Origin: Planctomycetota bacterium | GTDB taxonomy: Bacteria > Planctomycetota > Phycisphaerae > Sedimentisphaerales > Anaerohalosphaeraceae | Direction of reading: 5' to 3' | Length of the DNA: 63,551 nt | NCBI GenBank assembly: GCA_016873215.1 | Contig: VGXU01000008.1 | Span: 1 to 63,551 of the forward strand | Shown here: positions 50,350-59,393 of the stretch, piece by piece | Layout of the letters: each line of letters begins with the position of its first letter | How positions within the stretch are numbered: the first letter of the stretch is position 1 | Notes under the pieces: model-generated | Databases searched by the model: none | What the model saw: the letters and a program-made list of their open reading frames with translations, nothing else | What the model was told of the DNA's origin: nothing | Position numbers and translations under genes: made by a program

Positions 50350-50420
50350 GCGGGCGTAGCTTAGTGGTAAAGCTCCAGCCTTCCAAGCTGGTCATGTCGG
50401 TCCGATTCCGATCGCCCGCT
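50350..50420 (+). tRNA. tRNA-Gly (anticodon TCC)
   Basis: A 71-nt cloverleaf. The acceptor GCGGGCG/CGCCCGC is fully paired, and the anticodon stem CCAGC/GCTGG encloses CTTCCAA with TCC at 34-36. It reads GGA/GGG. CCA is not encoded. TTGACA at 50311-50316, followed by an AT-rich region 17-18 nt later, is the probable promoter. Confidence 0.96.
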
Positions 50421-50426
50421 GTGTTA

Positions 50427-50469
50427 AATCCTTGTTTTGGCTGAGATAGGTTCAAACAAGGATTTTTTT
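50427..50469 (+). terminator. Rho-independent terminator of tRNA-Gly
   Basis: AATCCTTGTTT (50427-50437) pairs perfectly with AAACAAGGATT (50454-50464), followed by a run of seven T residues. It lies 6 bp after the tRNA, so the tRNA is a separate unit. Confidence 0.92.
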
Positions 50470-50510
50470 GCGTACAGGCACAAACCACAGGAAGGTACCG
50501 GGAAGGTACG

Positions 50511-51545
50511 ATGAAAGCACAGGTTTTAACCGGCATTCGTCAGATGGAGATGCGGGAAATCCCCTCGCCGAAAATTACTCGCGATACGGATGTTCTTCTC
50601 AAGATTGAAGCTGTCGGCGTCTGCGGCAGCGATATCCATTATTATGAAACCGGCCGGATCGGCAGTCAGGTGGTGCAGTATCCGTTTGTGGTCGGCCACG
50701 AATGTGCCGGGCGGGTGGTCGAGGTGGGGGCCTCGGTGAAAAATCTTCGCCCCGGGCAGTTGGTTGCCGTGGAGCCGGCGGTGTCGTGTCATCAATGCGA
50801 CCAGTGTCTGGCAGGCCGCCCTCATACCTGCCGCAAGTTGGTTTTTCTGGGCTGTCCGGGACAAATTGCCGGGTGTCTGTGTGAGTATCTGGTAATGCCC
50901 GCCGAATGCTGCTTTCCCATCGACGACAAATTGACCGCAGCACAGGGCATATTATGTGAACCGTTTGCCATCGGTGTGTATGCGGTGAAACAGTCGCAGA
51001 TGCAGCCGGGCACAAAAATTGCCGTTCTGGGTGCCGGGCCGATAGGGTTGAGTGTGATGGCGGCGTCCAAAGCGCTTGGAGTAGCCAAAGTCTATATGAC
51101 CGAAATCATCGAGGAGCGTCTCCGGCTGGCGCAAAACAACGGCGCCGACTGGGTGGGCAATCCGAACAAAGAAAATATTGTCACGGCTATTGGCAGGGCT
51201 GAGCAGGACGGCATTGATATCGTCTATGAATGTGCCGGACAACAGGAAGCACTCGACCAGGGCATCGAACTCCTCAAACCCGGCGGCAAAATGATGCTGG
51301 TCGGCATTCCTCGCGAGACCCGTGTATCGTTCAGTCCCGACCTGATGCGGCGCAAAGAAATTACGCTGATTAACGTCCGCCGGCAAAATCACTGCACGCA
51401 AAAGGCAATTGACTTGCTGGCCGCCGGCAAAGTCAACTTGGATTTTATGGTGACGCATCGGTTTGATTTCTCGCAAACTCAAAAGGCATTCGATTTGGTA
51501 GCCGACTATAAGGATGGCGCAGTGAAAGTGATTGTGAAGCTATGA
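50511..51545 (+). CDS. Zinc-dependent sorbitol/threonine-type dehydrogenase (MDR family)
   Basis: A 344-residue medium-chain NAD(P)-dependent dehydrogenase oxidising polyols or similar secondary alcohols. The catalytic zinc ligands are in VGVCGSDIHYYE (Cys38) and VVGHECAGRVVEVG. The structural zinc cysteines are in CHQCDQCLAGRPHTC, and the Rossmann loop is AVLGAGPIGLSVMAASKALG. The best match by eye is sorbitol (L-iditol)/xylitol dehydrogenase, but substrate prediction in this family is unreliable. It overlaps cinA by ATGA. GAAGGTAC before the ATG may serve as ribosome site. Confidence 0.86.
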   Translation: MKAQVLTGIRQMEMREIPSPKITRDTDVLLKIEAVGVCGSDIHYYETGRIGSQVVQYPFVVGHECAGRVVEVGASVKNLRPGQLVAVEPAVSCHQCDQCLAGRPHTCRKLVFLGCPGQIAGCLCEYLVMPAECCFPIDDKLTAAQGILCEPFAIGVYAVKQSQMQPGTKIAVLGAGPIGLSVMAASKALGVAKVYMTEIIEERLRLAQNNGADWVGNPNKENIVTAIGRAEQDGIDIVYECAGQQEALDQGIELLKPGGKMMLVGIPRETRVSFSPDLMRRKEITLINVRRQNHCTQKAIDLLAAGKVNLDFMVTHRFDFSQTQKAFDLVADYKDGAVKVIVKL

Positions 51546-52783
51546 AGCGGGCCTGCATTGTCAGCATCGGTAACGAATTGCTCAACGGTCGGACGGTGGA
51601 CACCAATGCCCACTGGTTGAGCGGGCAGCTTTTGACATTTGGCATTCCCACCTGCGGCGTCTGGGTGGTCGGCGATGAAATGGACCGCATCGTTTCGTCT
51701 CTGACAGAGGCGGCAAAAGTCGGCGATTTCATTTTTATCACCGGCGGTCTTGGCCCGACGGATGATGATTTGACCCGGCAGGCCATGGCGGATTTTCTGG
51801 GTGTGGAACTGGAATTTCGACAGGAACTGCTTGATATTATTGAAGCGTTTTTCACGTCCCGTAAAATCGTTACGCCTTCAATTAACCGCATGCAGGCAAT
51901 GATTCCCAAAGGCGCCAATGTTATTGATAACCCCATCGGAACGGCGCCGGGGATTTATGCCGTTGCGGCGGGGAAAGAGTATTTTTGTCTGCCCGGCGTG
52001 CCGGTGGAAATGCGGCGGATGTTTGACGATATGATTCGACCGCGACTGAAAAACCGACAGGGAGGGCCGGTGTCGCTGACGGAACGTGTTTCCTGCTACG
52101 GGGCGGGAGAATCCATTATTGCCCAGCAGCTTGGCGATATGATGAAGCGAGGGCGGAATCCATTAGTCAACTGTACAGTCAACGGCGGCGATATTACACT
52201 GCATATTGTCGCCGAGGCGGCCGATTTTGAAACGGCCCGGCAAATGATTGCCGAACGAAAACGGCAAATCGTCGGGATTTTAGGCTCTATTGTCTATAGT
52301 ACGGAAGATAAGACGCTGCCGGAAGTCGTGGGCCAACTGCTGCGGCAAAAGAAGATGACCCTTGCGACGGCGGAATCCTGCACGGGCGGGCTGGTCGGCA
52401 AACTGATTACCGACGTCCCCGGCAGCAGCGGTTATTACCGGGGCGGCTGGGTGACCTACAGCAATGAATTGAAAAATCGGGAGTTGGGTGTTCCCGAAGA
52501 ACGTTTGAAAAAGTATGGGGCGGTCAGTGAGCAGGTGGCCGGGGCGATGGCGCAGGGTGCGGTGCGGAGAACCGGCGCGGACGCAGCTATTGCTATTACA
52601 GGGATCGCCGGCCCCGACGGCGGAACGGAACAAAAGCCGGTGGGATTGGTCTATATCGCCGTGCAAATTGGAAAAAATTTAGAGGTGCGGGAATTTCGTT
52701 TTGCGCCTCTTTCAAGGGAAATGATTCGCCAAAGAGCGGCATTATCGGCCCTGAATTTATTGCGGTTGAAACTGGGGGTTTGA
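51542..52783 (+). CDS. cinA: CinA/PncC family nicotinamide-nucleotide amidase
   Basis: A 413-residue two-domain protein. Residues 1-170 are the MoaB/MogA-like CinA domain (SIGNELLNGRTVDTNAHWLS, FITGGLGPTDDD, NPIGTAPG), an ADP-ribose pyrophosphatase in some members. Residues about 260-413 are the PncC amidase (LATAESCTGGLVGKLITDVPGSS, GAVSEQVAGAMA, AIAITGIAGPDGG) that recycles NMN to NaMN. The start overlaps the dehydrogenase stop by ATGA. The pilB promoter lies over its stop codon. Confidence 0.94.
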   Translation: MKRACIVSIGNELLNGRTVDTNAHWLSGQLLTFGIPTCGVWVVGDEMDRIVSSLTEAAKVGDFIFITGGLGPTDDDLTRQAMADFLGVELEFRQELLDIIEAFFTSRKIVTPSINRMQAMIPKGANVIDNPIGTAPGIYAVAAGKEYFCLPGVPVEMRRMFDDMIRPRLKNRQGGPVSLTERVSCYGAGESIIAQQLGDMMKRGRNPLVNCTVNGGDITLHIVAEAADFETARQMIAERKRQIVGILGSIVYSTEDKTLPEVVGQLLRQKKMTLATAESCTGGLVGKLITDVPGSSGYYRGGWVTYSNELKNRELGVPEERLKKYGAVSEQVAGAMAQGAVRRTGADAAIAITGIAGPDGGTEQKPVGLVYIAVQIGKNLEVREFRFAPLSREMIRQRAALSALNLLRLKLGV

Positions 52784-52808
52784 CGAAGATAACCCATTAT
52801 GCTATAAT
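52780..52808 (+). promoter_or_regulatory. Promoter for pilB
   Basis: TTGACG (-35), a 17-nt spacer and a perfect TATAAT (-10), 45 bp before the pilB ATG. The -35 overlaps the cinA stop codon. It is one of the best promoters in the window. Confidence 0.7.
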
Positions 52809-52853
52809 ACGATATTGTGAATTTCGGGATTGACCTCGCAGAGAAAGGACCGG

Positions 52854-54566
52854 ATGGCACAGAAGCGGAGACATTTAGGCGAGATTTTATATGCCAAAGG
52901 GGTTGTCGATAAAGAAAACCTCGTTAAGGCGATAAAAAAAGGCAAGGAAAGTAATAAGCGCCTTGGCGAAATGCTTATTTCGATGGGTCTGGCCAATGAG
53001 GACCAGGTTTTTGAGGCACTGGCTAAACAGTTCGGCATGGAGTATGTCGATCTGGATAAAGCAAATATTCCCGAAAACGCAAAACAGCTTGTCCCCGAAG
53101 AACTCATCAAGAAACATCGCATTTTGCCGCTGGGCAAGGAAAACGGATACCTCAAATTAGTCATCAAGGATCCGCTGGATTTAGATTTGCTGGACCTGCT
53201 GCGTTTTCGGCTCAACGCGGAATTGCAATGCTGTCTGGCGTCTCCGACCAAGGTTGACAATTATATCAATACGCGTATCGACGAGGTCCGCAACAGTATC
53301 GACGCGACAGCGGCGGAACTGGTTGCGGCGGGCAAAACTTTACAGGCGGAAATCCGCCGGGCCGAGATGTCCGGCGAAGAAGACGACGGTCCGGTCATCC
53401 GGCTGGTCAACCTGATTATCGACGAGGCGGTGCGGACGCGGGCCAGCGATATTCATATTGAACCGATGGCTGACCGCGTTCGCGTACGGTATCGTATTGA
53501 TGGTGTCTGTATTGAACGCGACAACATTCCCAAGAGCATGCAGGCGCCGGTACTGGCCCGCATCAAAATTATGTCCGGAATGGATATCGGCGAACGCCGG
53601 CTTCCGCAGGACGGCCGTATCAAGCGGCTGATTGATACCCAGGACATCGACTTTCGTGTGTCGGCGCTGCCGGCCTATCACGGCGAAAGCATCGTCTTGC
53701 GTATTTTGCGTCCCGAGTCGGTCAATATCGGTATTCAGGCCATTGGCTTTGAACAAGACAACTATGAAGAATTCACCAAAATTATCCGCCGACCCAATGG
53801 TATCTTTCTGGTGACAGGTCCGACGGGCAGCGGTAAAACGACGACACTGTATTCGGCGCTGCAGGAGTTGAACCGGCCGGACAAAAAAATCATCACCGCC
53901 GAAGATCCTGTGGAGTATAACATCAAAGGCATCAATCAATGTCAGGTACGGACGGATATCGGGCTGACATTCGAAAAAATTCTGCGGTCGATGCTGCGTC
54001 AGGCACCCAACATTATTCTCATCGGCGAAATCCGCGATGGCATTGTGGCCGACATTGCCATCCAGGCGGCCCTGACTGGTCACCTCGTGTTCAGCACGCT
54101 GCACACCAATGATGCGCCCAGCGCGATTACACGGCTGATTGATATGGGGGTCAAACCGTTTCTTGTGGCCAGTTCTATTCAGGCGATTATGGCTCAGCGT
54201 CTTGTGCGTGTCCTCTGCAAGGAATGTAAAGCAATTGACACGTCGCCCGACCCGCATTTTCTGCGGCTGTTAAGTATTACTCCGGAAGATATGAAAAAAC
54301 ATCCGATATATAAAGGAGTGGGCTGTCCCCGATGTTCCGGGACGGGGTTTAAGGGGCGTATTGCGATATTTGAAATGATGGAACTGAATAGTCAGATTCG
54401 AGATATGGCGTTCTCCCGCGCGTCAACCAGCGACCTGCGGAAAGCGGCCCGAGCTGGCGGGATGCGAACGCTTCTGGATGACGGCCGAGTCAAGGTTTTC
54501 CGGGGCGTCACTACGCCGGAAGAAATTTCCCGTGTAACGCAGGCGGAAGGTCTGGTCATGGACTAA
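52854..54566 (+). CDS. pilB: Type IV pilus assembly / type II secretion ATPase (PilB/GspE)
   Basis: Cytosolic hexameric ATPase driving pilus extension or pseudopilus growth. The 570 residues have an N1/MshEN domain (LGEILYAKGVVDKENLVKAI, LGEMLISMGLANEDQV) and an N2 region (ASDIHIEP, IKIMSGMDIGERRLPQDGRI). The ATPase follows with Walker A GPTGSGKTTTLYSAL, the Asp box, Walker B-type IILIGEIRDG and the tetracysteine zinc knuckle CKEC...CPRCSGTG. The usual RDxET after Walker B reads RDGIVAD. I choose the ATG at 52854 because AAAGGA precedes it. pilT follows. Confidence 0.93.
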   Translation: MAQKRRHLGEILYAKGVVDKENLVKAIKKGKESNKRLGEMLISMGLANEDQVFEALAKQFGMEYVDLDKANIPENAKQLVPEELIKKHRILPLGKENGYLKLVIKDPLDLDLLDLLRFRLNAELQCCLASPTKVDNYINTRIDEVRNSIDATAAELVAAGKTLQAEIRRAEMSGEEDDGPVIRLVNLIIDEAVRTRASDIHIEPMADRVRVRYRIDGVCIERDNIPKSMQAPVLARIKIMSGMDIGERRLPQDGRIKRLIDTQDIDFRVSALPAYHGESIVLRILRPESVNIGIQAIGFEQDNYEEFTKIIRRPNGIFLVTGPTGSGKTTTLYSALQELNRPDKKIITAEDPVEYNIKGINQCQVRTDIGLTFEKILRSMLRQAPNIILIGEIRDGIVADIAIQAALTGHLVFSTLHTNDAPSAITRLIDMGVKPFLVASSIQAIMAQRLVRVLCKECKAIDTSPDPHFLRLLSITPEDMKKHPIYKGVGCPRCSGTGFKGRIAIFEMMELNSQIRDMAFSRASTSDLRKAARAGGMRTLLDDGRVKVFRGVTTPEEISRVTQAEGLVMD

Positions 54567-54615
54567 CCTGCCTAAAATGAAACAGAAGAAATAATAAATT
54601 TATAGGATTACGGTT

Positions 54616-55752
54616 ATGGCATCCCTACATATTGACCGGTTGCTGGAAGCGTGCATCAAGACGGGTGGTTCTGACATTCATATTGTCGTTGGCCGGCCGC
54701 CGGTTCTGCGCGTCAGCGGGCGTCTGCGTTCTCTGGAGACCAAAGTCCTGGAGCCGGATGATACGGTCGCTTTGATGAAAAGCATCACGCCGGAAAAAAA
54801 TCAGCAGGAACTCCAGGAAGTCGGAGGCACGGACTTTGGTTTTGCCTTCGGGGATGCCGGGCGGTTCAGAACATCGGTGTTTCGTCAAAAGGGCAATATC
54901 TCGATGGTGTTGCGTCTGATCCCTTCAGCACTGCTAAGTTTTGAGCAGATTGGTCTTCCGCGGATTTGTGCGGCGTTGTGCCGGCGCCCCAGAGGACTTT
55001 TTCTGGTGACGGGGCCTACTGGAAGTGGTAAAACCACGACGCTGGCCAGTATGATTAATTATATCAACGAAAACCTGGACCAGCATATTATTACCGTCGA
55101 GGAGCCGATTGAATACTATCATAGCCACAAAAAGTCCGTGATCAACCAGCGGGAAGTGGGTTTGGATGTGCCGACTTTTTCCGAGGCTCTTCGTCGGTCT
55201 TTGCGTATGGACCCGGACGTGATTCTGGTCGGTGAATTGCGAGACCTTGAAACCATCGAAGCGGCCATCACGGCGGCGGAAACCGGGCACCTTGTGTTTG
55301 GAACACTGCACACCACAGGCTGTCAGGGTACGATTAACCGTATCGTAGATGCCTTTCCGGTAAGCCAGCAGGAGCAAATTCGCGTTCAGCTCAGCACCAA
55401 CCTCATCGCGGTACTCAGTCAGATCCTTTGTCCTAAGAAAACAGGCAAAGGACGTGTGGCGGCGTATGAGTTCATGGTGGTTACGTCGGCTATCTCCAAC
55501 CTGATTCGTGAAAATAAAACCTATCGTATCGAGTCCAGTATCCAAATCGGCAAAAAAATGGGGATGCAGCTTCTCGACGACCATTTATGGGAACTTTATG
55601 ATAAAGATTTGATCGCTATAGAAGAAATGCTGGATAAGGGACGTTATCCGGCGGCGCTTTTGGAAAAGGCTGAGAAAAAGATGGGCACCAGTATGGATGT
55701 CTCCACAAAGAAGTCCATCGAAGACGAATACGGGCCTGTTATAGGAGGATAG
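54616..55752 (+). CDS. pilT: Type IV pilus retraction ATPase PilT
   Basis: Hexameric ATPase that disassembles the pilus, powering twitching and DNA uptake. The 378 residues show the PilT N-terminal PAS-like domain (GGSDIHIVVGRPPVLRVSGRL), Walker A GPTGSGKTTTLASMI, ITVEEPIEYYH, the Asp/Walker B stretch LRMDPDVILVGELRDLETI, and ETGHLVFGTLHTT. The AIRNLIRE-like motif reads AISNLIREN. It follows pilB after 49 bp. No pilin or pilC is in the window. Confidence 0.94.
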   Translation: MASLHIDRLLEACIKTGGSDIHIVVGRPPVLRVSGRLRSLETKVLEPDDTVALMKSITPEKNQQELQEVGGTDFGFAFGDAGRFRTSVFRQKGNISMVLRLIPSALLSFEQIGLPRICAALCRRPRGLFLVTGPTGSGKTTTLASMINYINENLDQHIITVEEPIEYYHSHKKSVINQREVGLDVPTFSEALRRSLRMDPDVILVGELRDLETIEAAITAAETGHLVFGTLHTTGCQGTINRIVDAFPVSQQEQIRVQLSTNLIAVLSQILCPKKTGKGRVAAYEFMVVTSAISNLIRENKTYRIESSIQIGKKMGMQLLDDHLWELYDKDLIAIEEMLDKGRYPAALLEKAEKKMGTSMDVSTKKSIEDEYGPVIGG

Positions 55753-55927
55753 GAATTGGTTTTATTAACGCCTTGGAATAAAAATACCATAAGAAACAGA
55801 GTATAGTGCGCCGGGTATTTATCTTTATGAATATTTCCTGTTTTACATCGGTGGGTATGACGTCTCCTGTGTTTTCTCTGCGGAGGGGCCAATCCCGATG
55901 GGCTTTTAATTGAGGCATAAATTCGGC

Positions 55928-55955
55928 TTGACATTTTGGACGATGTTTCTATACT
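55928..55955 (+). promoter_or_regulatory. Promoter for thrS and the translation-gene block
   Basis: TTGACA (-35), a 16-nt spacer and TATACT (-10), about 65 bp before the thrS ATG. The remaining gap from pilT (55753-55927) holds no gene that I can see. Confidence 0.7.
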
Positions 55956-56020
55956 ATTCTATCAAGGTTTAGGATTCAGCGTCTGTTTTACGTGTAACGA
56001 CAAAAGTTTTGGAAAGGTCA

Positions 56021-57946
56021 ATGGCAAAGGTCAAACTGCCCGACGGGTCGATTATGGAAGGCCCTGACGGTTCAACAGCGTATCAATTCGCACATCGCAT
56101 CGGGGCCGGGCTTGCCCGTTCGGCCATCGCGGCGAAAATCGACGGCAGGCTGGTTGACTTATCCTGTCCGATTCAGGGTGAAATGTCCTTCCAGATTATC
56201 ACTTCCAAAGATAACGATGGTCTTGAAATCCTCCGGCACAGTTGCGCCCACATTATGGCCGAAGCGATATGCTCTCTTTGGCCCGCGGCCAAATTAGTCT
56301 ATGGGCCGACGGTGGCCGATGGATTTTATTACGATATTGACCTTGACGAGCCGATTCGCCCGGAAGACTTTGGCCGCATTGAAGCCCGGATGGCGGAGAT
56401 TGTCAAAGCGGACAGACCTTTTGTGCGGGTTGAAATTACCCGTCAGCAGGCCAAAGAAAAAATGGCGGGGGATAAATATAAACTGGACAATATTAACCGG
56501 GCCGAAGGGGATATCATCAGTTTTTACTCGCATGGCGACGGTTTTACGGACTTGTGTCGCGGGCCGCATATTCCCCGCACCGGTTCGATTGAAGTCGGGG
56601 CGTTTAAAATCATGTCGGTAGCCGGAGCCTATTGGCACGGTGACGCATCCCAGAAAATGCTCCAGCGTGTTTATGGCACGGCCTGGCGGAATAAAAAAGA
56701 CCTTGATGAGTATATCAATCGTCTGGAAGAGGCTCGCAAACGCGACCATCGTGTTATTGGAAAGCAGATGGATTTATTCAGCTTCCAGGACGAAGGTCCC
56801 GGATTTGCTTTCCTGCATCCGCGGGGAATGGTCGTCTGGAATGAAATCATTGATTTCTGGCGCAGTGTCCACAAGAAGTATGAGTATCAGGAAGTCAAAA
56901 CGCCGATTATGCTCAACGAGTCGCTGTGGCATCGCAGCGGCCACTGGGATCACTATAAGCAGAATATGTATTTTACCAAAGTGGACGAAGTGACCTATGC
57001 CGTCAAGCCGATGAACTGTCCCGGCGGACTGCTGATTTTCAAATCGTCCAAACATTCGTATCGGGAATTTCCAATGCGTGTGGCCGAGCTGGGGCTGGTT
57101 CATCGCTACGAGGCCAGCGGGCAGATGCACGGTCTGGTGCGTGTCCGGCAGTTCACCCAGGATGACGCCCATATCTTCTGCACACCCGAACAGATTGAAG
57201 GCGAAATCATTGGCGTCATCAACCTGGTGCAGGAACTCTATGCGGCATTTGGTTTTAAGGATTACCATATTGAGCTTTCGACCAAGCCGGTTGACCACAT
57301 CGGTTCGGATGAAATATGGGAAACCGCAACCAACGCGCTGGCAGGCGCGCTGAAACACAAGGGCATGGAATACAAAATCAACGCCGGCGACGGTGCGTTT
57401 TACGGGCCGAAGATTGACTTTCATATCAGCGACTGCATCGGCCGGTCGTGGCAGCTGGGAACGATTCAACTGGATTTCTCGATGCCGATGCGGTTTGAGC
57501 TGGTCTATACCGATAAGGACAATTTGGAAAAAACGCCGGTGATGATTCACCGGGCTATATTGGGTTCCATCGAGCGGTTTTTGGGGATTCTGATTGAGCA
57601 TTACGCGGGTCATTTTCCGCTGTGGCTGGCTCCGGAGCAGGTACGCATCATGCCGATCAGTGAAAAAACGAACGCTTACGCCGAGCAGTTGCTGAAAAAA
57701 CTCAAGGCTGGCGGCCTGCGGGCAACGATAGATATTTCCGATGACAAAATCGGGGCCAAAATTGCCCGTGCGCATGCCGACCGCGTGCCTTATATGCTGG
57801 TCGTCGGCCCCAAAGAAGCCGAGCAGAACGCGGTCAATATACGTGTTCGGCAAAGTCAATCTCAGCACAGCCTGTCTGCGGAGGCATTTATTGGGCAGGC
57901 CCAGGAAAAAATCGCGCGAAAAACCGCGGATTTGAATTTAGAATAA
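56021..57946 (+). CDS. thrS: Threonyl-tRNA synthetase
   Basis: Charges tRNA-Thr and edits Ser-tRNA. The 641 residues contain the TGS domain (1-60), the editing domain with the zinc set HSCAHIMAEA...GPHIP, the class II core (HRSGHWDHYK, AVKPMNCPGG, VHRYEASGQMHGLVRVRQFTQDDAHIF-type region, GDGAFYGPKID, HRAILGSIERF) and the anticodon-binding domain. GGAAAGG stands before the ATG at 56021; an ATG 12 bp earlier is too close to that site. It leads thrS-infC-rpmI-rplT-pheS, the order known from E. coli. Confidence 0.97.
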   Translation: MAKVKLPDGSIMEGPDGSTAYQFAHRIGAGLARSAIAAKIDGRLVDLSCPIQGEMSFQIITSKDNDGLEILRHSCAHIMAEAICSLWPAAKLVYGPTVADGFYYDIDLDEPIRPEDFGRIEARMAEIVKADRPFVRVEITRQQAKEKMAGDKYKLDNINRAEGDIISFYSHGDGFTDLCRGPHIPRTGSIEVGAFKIMSVAGAYWHGDASQKMLQRVYGTAWRNKKDLDEYINRLEEARKRDHRVIGKQMDLFSFQDEGPGFAFLHPRGMVVWNEIIDFWRSVHKKYEYQEVKTPIMLNESLWHRSGHWDHYKQNMYFTKVDEVTYAVKPMNCPGGLLIFKSSKHSYREFPMRVAELGLVHRYEASGQMHGLVRVRQFTQDDAHIFCTPEQIEGEIIGVINLVQELYAAFGFKDYHIELSTKPVDHIGSDEIWETATNALAGALKHKGMEYKINAGDGAFYGPKIDFHISDCIGRSWQLGTIQLDFSMPMRFELVYTDKDNLEKTPVMIHRAILGSIERFLGILIEHYAGHFPLWLAPEQVRIMPISEKTNAYAEQLLKKLKAGGLRATIDISDDKIGAKIARAHADRVPYMLVVGPKEAEQNAVNIRVRQSQSQHSLSAEAFIGQAQEKIARKTADLNLE

Positions 57947-57949
57947 ATC

Positions 57950-57967
57950 CCATTCGACGGCGAATGG
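57950..57967 (+). promoter_or_regulatory. Small hairpin between thrS and infC
   Basis: CCATTCG and CGAATGG pair over an ACGG loop, 3 bp after the thrS stop. There is no U-tract, so it is not a terminator; it could set infC mRNA stability or mediate autoregulation. Confidence 0.35.
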
Positions 57968-58003
57968 AACAAATAAAACCCCGCTTATGGAAAGGTAAAG
58001 ACT

Positions 58004-58546
58004 ATCGGCACGGAAGGATTTCGTATTAATGAAAAGATTCGCGTCAGCCCGGTACGGCTGATTGACGAATCGAACGCTCAAATCGGCGTGGTTGCGGTTC
58101 AAGAGGCCTTGGACAGGGCGCGTGAAGCGGGACTGGACCTGGTGGAAGTTTCGCCGAATTCAGAACCGCCGGTCTGCCGGATTATGGACTACGGCAAATT
58201 TCTGTATCAGCAGAAGCGAAAAGCCAAGCTGAGCCAGAAAAAACAGCACGTGATGACGCTCAAGGAAATCCGGATGCGTCCAAAGATTGGCAATCATGAC
58301 CGTGACATCAAGATTAAACACGCGGCGGAATTTCTGGAACGCGGCGACAAGGTGCAGTTCACGATGATGTTCCGCGGTCGGGAAATGATGTATGTGGACC
58401 ATGCCAACGAGGTCATGAAAGAGATTGTCCAGACCCTTCAGGAAATCGCCAGGGTGGAACGCCCTGCGGAACTGCTTGGAAAACGGATGAACATGATTCT
58501 GGTTCCGGTCAAAGTGAGCGGTTCCAAGCCGGCCGAGCAATCCTGA
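58004..58546 (+). CDS. infC: Translation initiation factor IF-3, apparent AUC start
   Basis: Keeps ribosomal subunits apart and checks the start codon. The conserved protein begins RINEKIRVSPVRLIDES, so translation must start before 58022. The frame is open back to 57977 and has no ATG, GTG or TTG. The only well-placed codon is ATC at 58004, with GGAAAGG 8 nt upstream, giving 180 residues. IF-3 itself discriminates against such codons, which in E. coli (AUU) gives autoregulation. The rest is typical: VSPNSEPPVCRIMDYGKF, KEIRMRPKIGNHD, MMFRGREM. A GTG at 58088 would lose 28 conserved residues. Confidence 0.93.
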   Translation: MGTEGFRINEKIRVSPVRLIDESNAQIGVVAVQEALDRAREAGLDLVEVSPNSEPPVCRIMDYGKFLYQQKRKAKLSQKKQHVMTLKEIRMRPKIGNHDRDIKIKHAAEFLERGDKVQFTMMFRGREMMYVDHANEVMKEIVQTLQEIARVERPAELLGKRMNMILVPVKVSGSKPAEQS

Positions 58547-58619
58547 TATTGCAGAACGAGCCAATGGGAGTGCCGGGAAAGAGCAAAAGACCTTTTTTGT
58601 CTTTTTGAGCGGATTTTTG

Positions 58620-58648
58620 TTGACATTCCGACGGGAAAAAGATACCTT
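58620..58648 (+). promoter_or_regulatory. Possible promoter for rpmI-rplT-pheS
   Basis: TTGACA, a 17-nt spacer and a weak TACCTT, in the 161-bp infC-rpmI gap. An ACGGGAA...TTCCCGT inverted repeat overlaps it and could belong to an L20-type leader. The evidence is modest. Confidence 0.4.
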
Positions 58649-58707
58649 CTCTCCTCTTCCCGTGGGATGGAAGTACGACTAAATAGCCAAAAAGAAAGAG
58701 GAAATAT

Positions 58708-58905
58708 ATGAAAGTAAAGATGAAAACCCATAAAGGGTTGAAAAAACGCGTAAAAATTACCGGCAGCGGCAAGGTGAAACGACATCGCTGTAACGGCAGC
58801 CATCTGCTGAGTAATAAAAGCTCCAAGCGTTTGCGTGCGATTAAAGGCACAGCGATTGTGGAAGGCGCCAAGGCCCAAAAAATTCGGACGCTTTTGGGAG
58901 CATAA
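58708..58905 (+). CDS. rpmI: 50S ribosomal protein L35
   Basis: A 65-residue, very basic ribosomal protein of exact family length: MKTHKGLKKRVKITGSGKVKR, then SHLLSNKSSKRLR. GAAAGAGGAAA precedes the ATG. Upstream is infC and downstream rplT, the standard order, with a 161-bp gap before and 103 bp after. Confidence 0.97.
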   Translation: MKVKMKTHKGLKKRVKITGSGKVKRHRCNGSHLLSNKSSKRLRAIKGTAIVEGAKAQKIRTLLGA

Positions 58906-59008
58906 AATAGTGTAGAAACAGGGCTTATAGCCCTCGAATGCCCGCTTCCCGGCCACATCAGCTGCCGCAGCAGGCTAAAATAATTCGAATCGGAAAGGAA
59001 AAGCTGGT

Positions 59009-59365
59009 ATGCCCAGAGTACGCAGAGGCGCCGCACGGCGTCAATCCAAGAAAAGAGTTTTGAAGGCCGTTAAGGGGTTTTACGGTCCCCGCAAGAATCA
59101 GATTCGTCTGGCCAAAGAGGCGGCGGTTCGCGCAGGGGTCTATGCGCGAGTCGGCCGACGTCAGAAAAAACGCAAATTTCGTGAGATGTGGATCATCCGT
59201 CTCAACGCCGCCTGTCGTCAGCGGGGCGTTCGTTACAGTACGTTCATTAATGGCTGCAAAAAGGCAGGTATTGCGCTGAACCGTAAAATGCTCAGCGAAA
59301 TTGCCATCGCCGATACTGCGGCCTTCGATCTGCTGGTTCAAAAAGCGACGTCCGTTCAGAAATAA
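59009..59365 (+). CDS. rplT: 50S ribosomal protein L20
   Basis: A 118-residue ribosomal protein needed early in large-subunit assembly: MPRVRRGAARRQSKKRVLKAVKG-like opening, GFYGPRKNQIRLAKEA, GRRQKKRKFREMWIIRLNAA. In many bacteria it represses its own mRNA by binding the leader. GGAAAGG stands before the ATG. The pheS ATG follows 28 bp after the stop. Confidence 0.98.
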   Translation: MPRVRRGAARRQSKKRVLKAVKGFYGPRKNQIRLAKEAAVRAGVYARVGRRQKKRKFREMWIIRLNAACRQRGVRYSTFINGCKKAGIALNRKMLSEIAIADTAAFDLLVQKATSVQK

Positions 59366-59393
59366 ACCATCCTGCTTTAGGGGCCGATGCCCA

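Noticed and set aside
58088-58546. infC starting at the GTG of 58088
   Set aside because: It would remove 28 residues that belong to the conserved IF-3 N-terminal domain, and no ribosome site precedes it.
58591-58615. AAAAGAC...GTCTTTTT stem after infC as terminator
   Set aside because: The stem is short and AT-rich and would cut off essential ribosomal genes. At most it is a weak attenuator.
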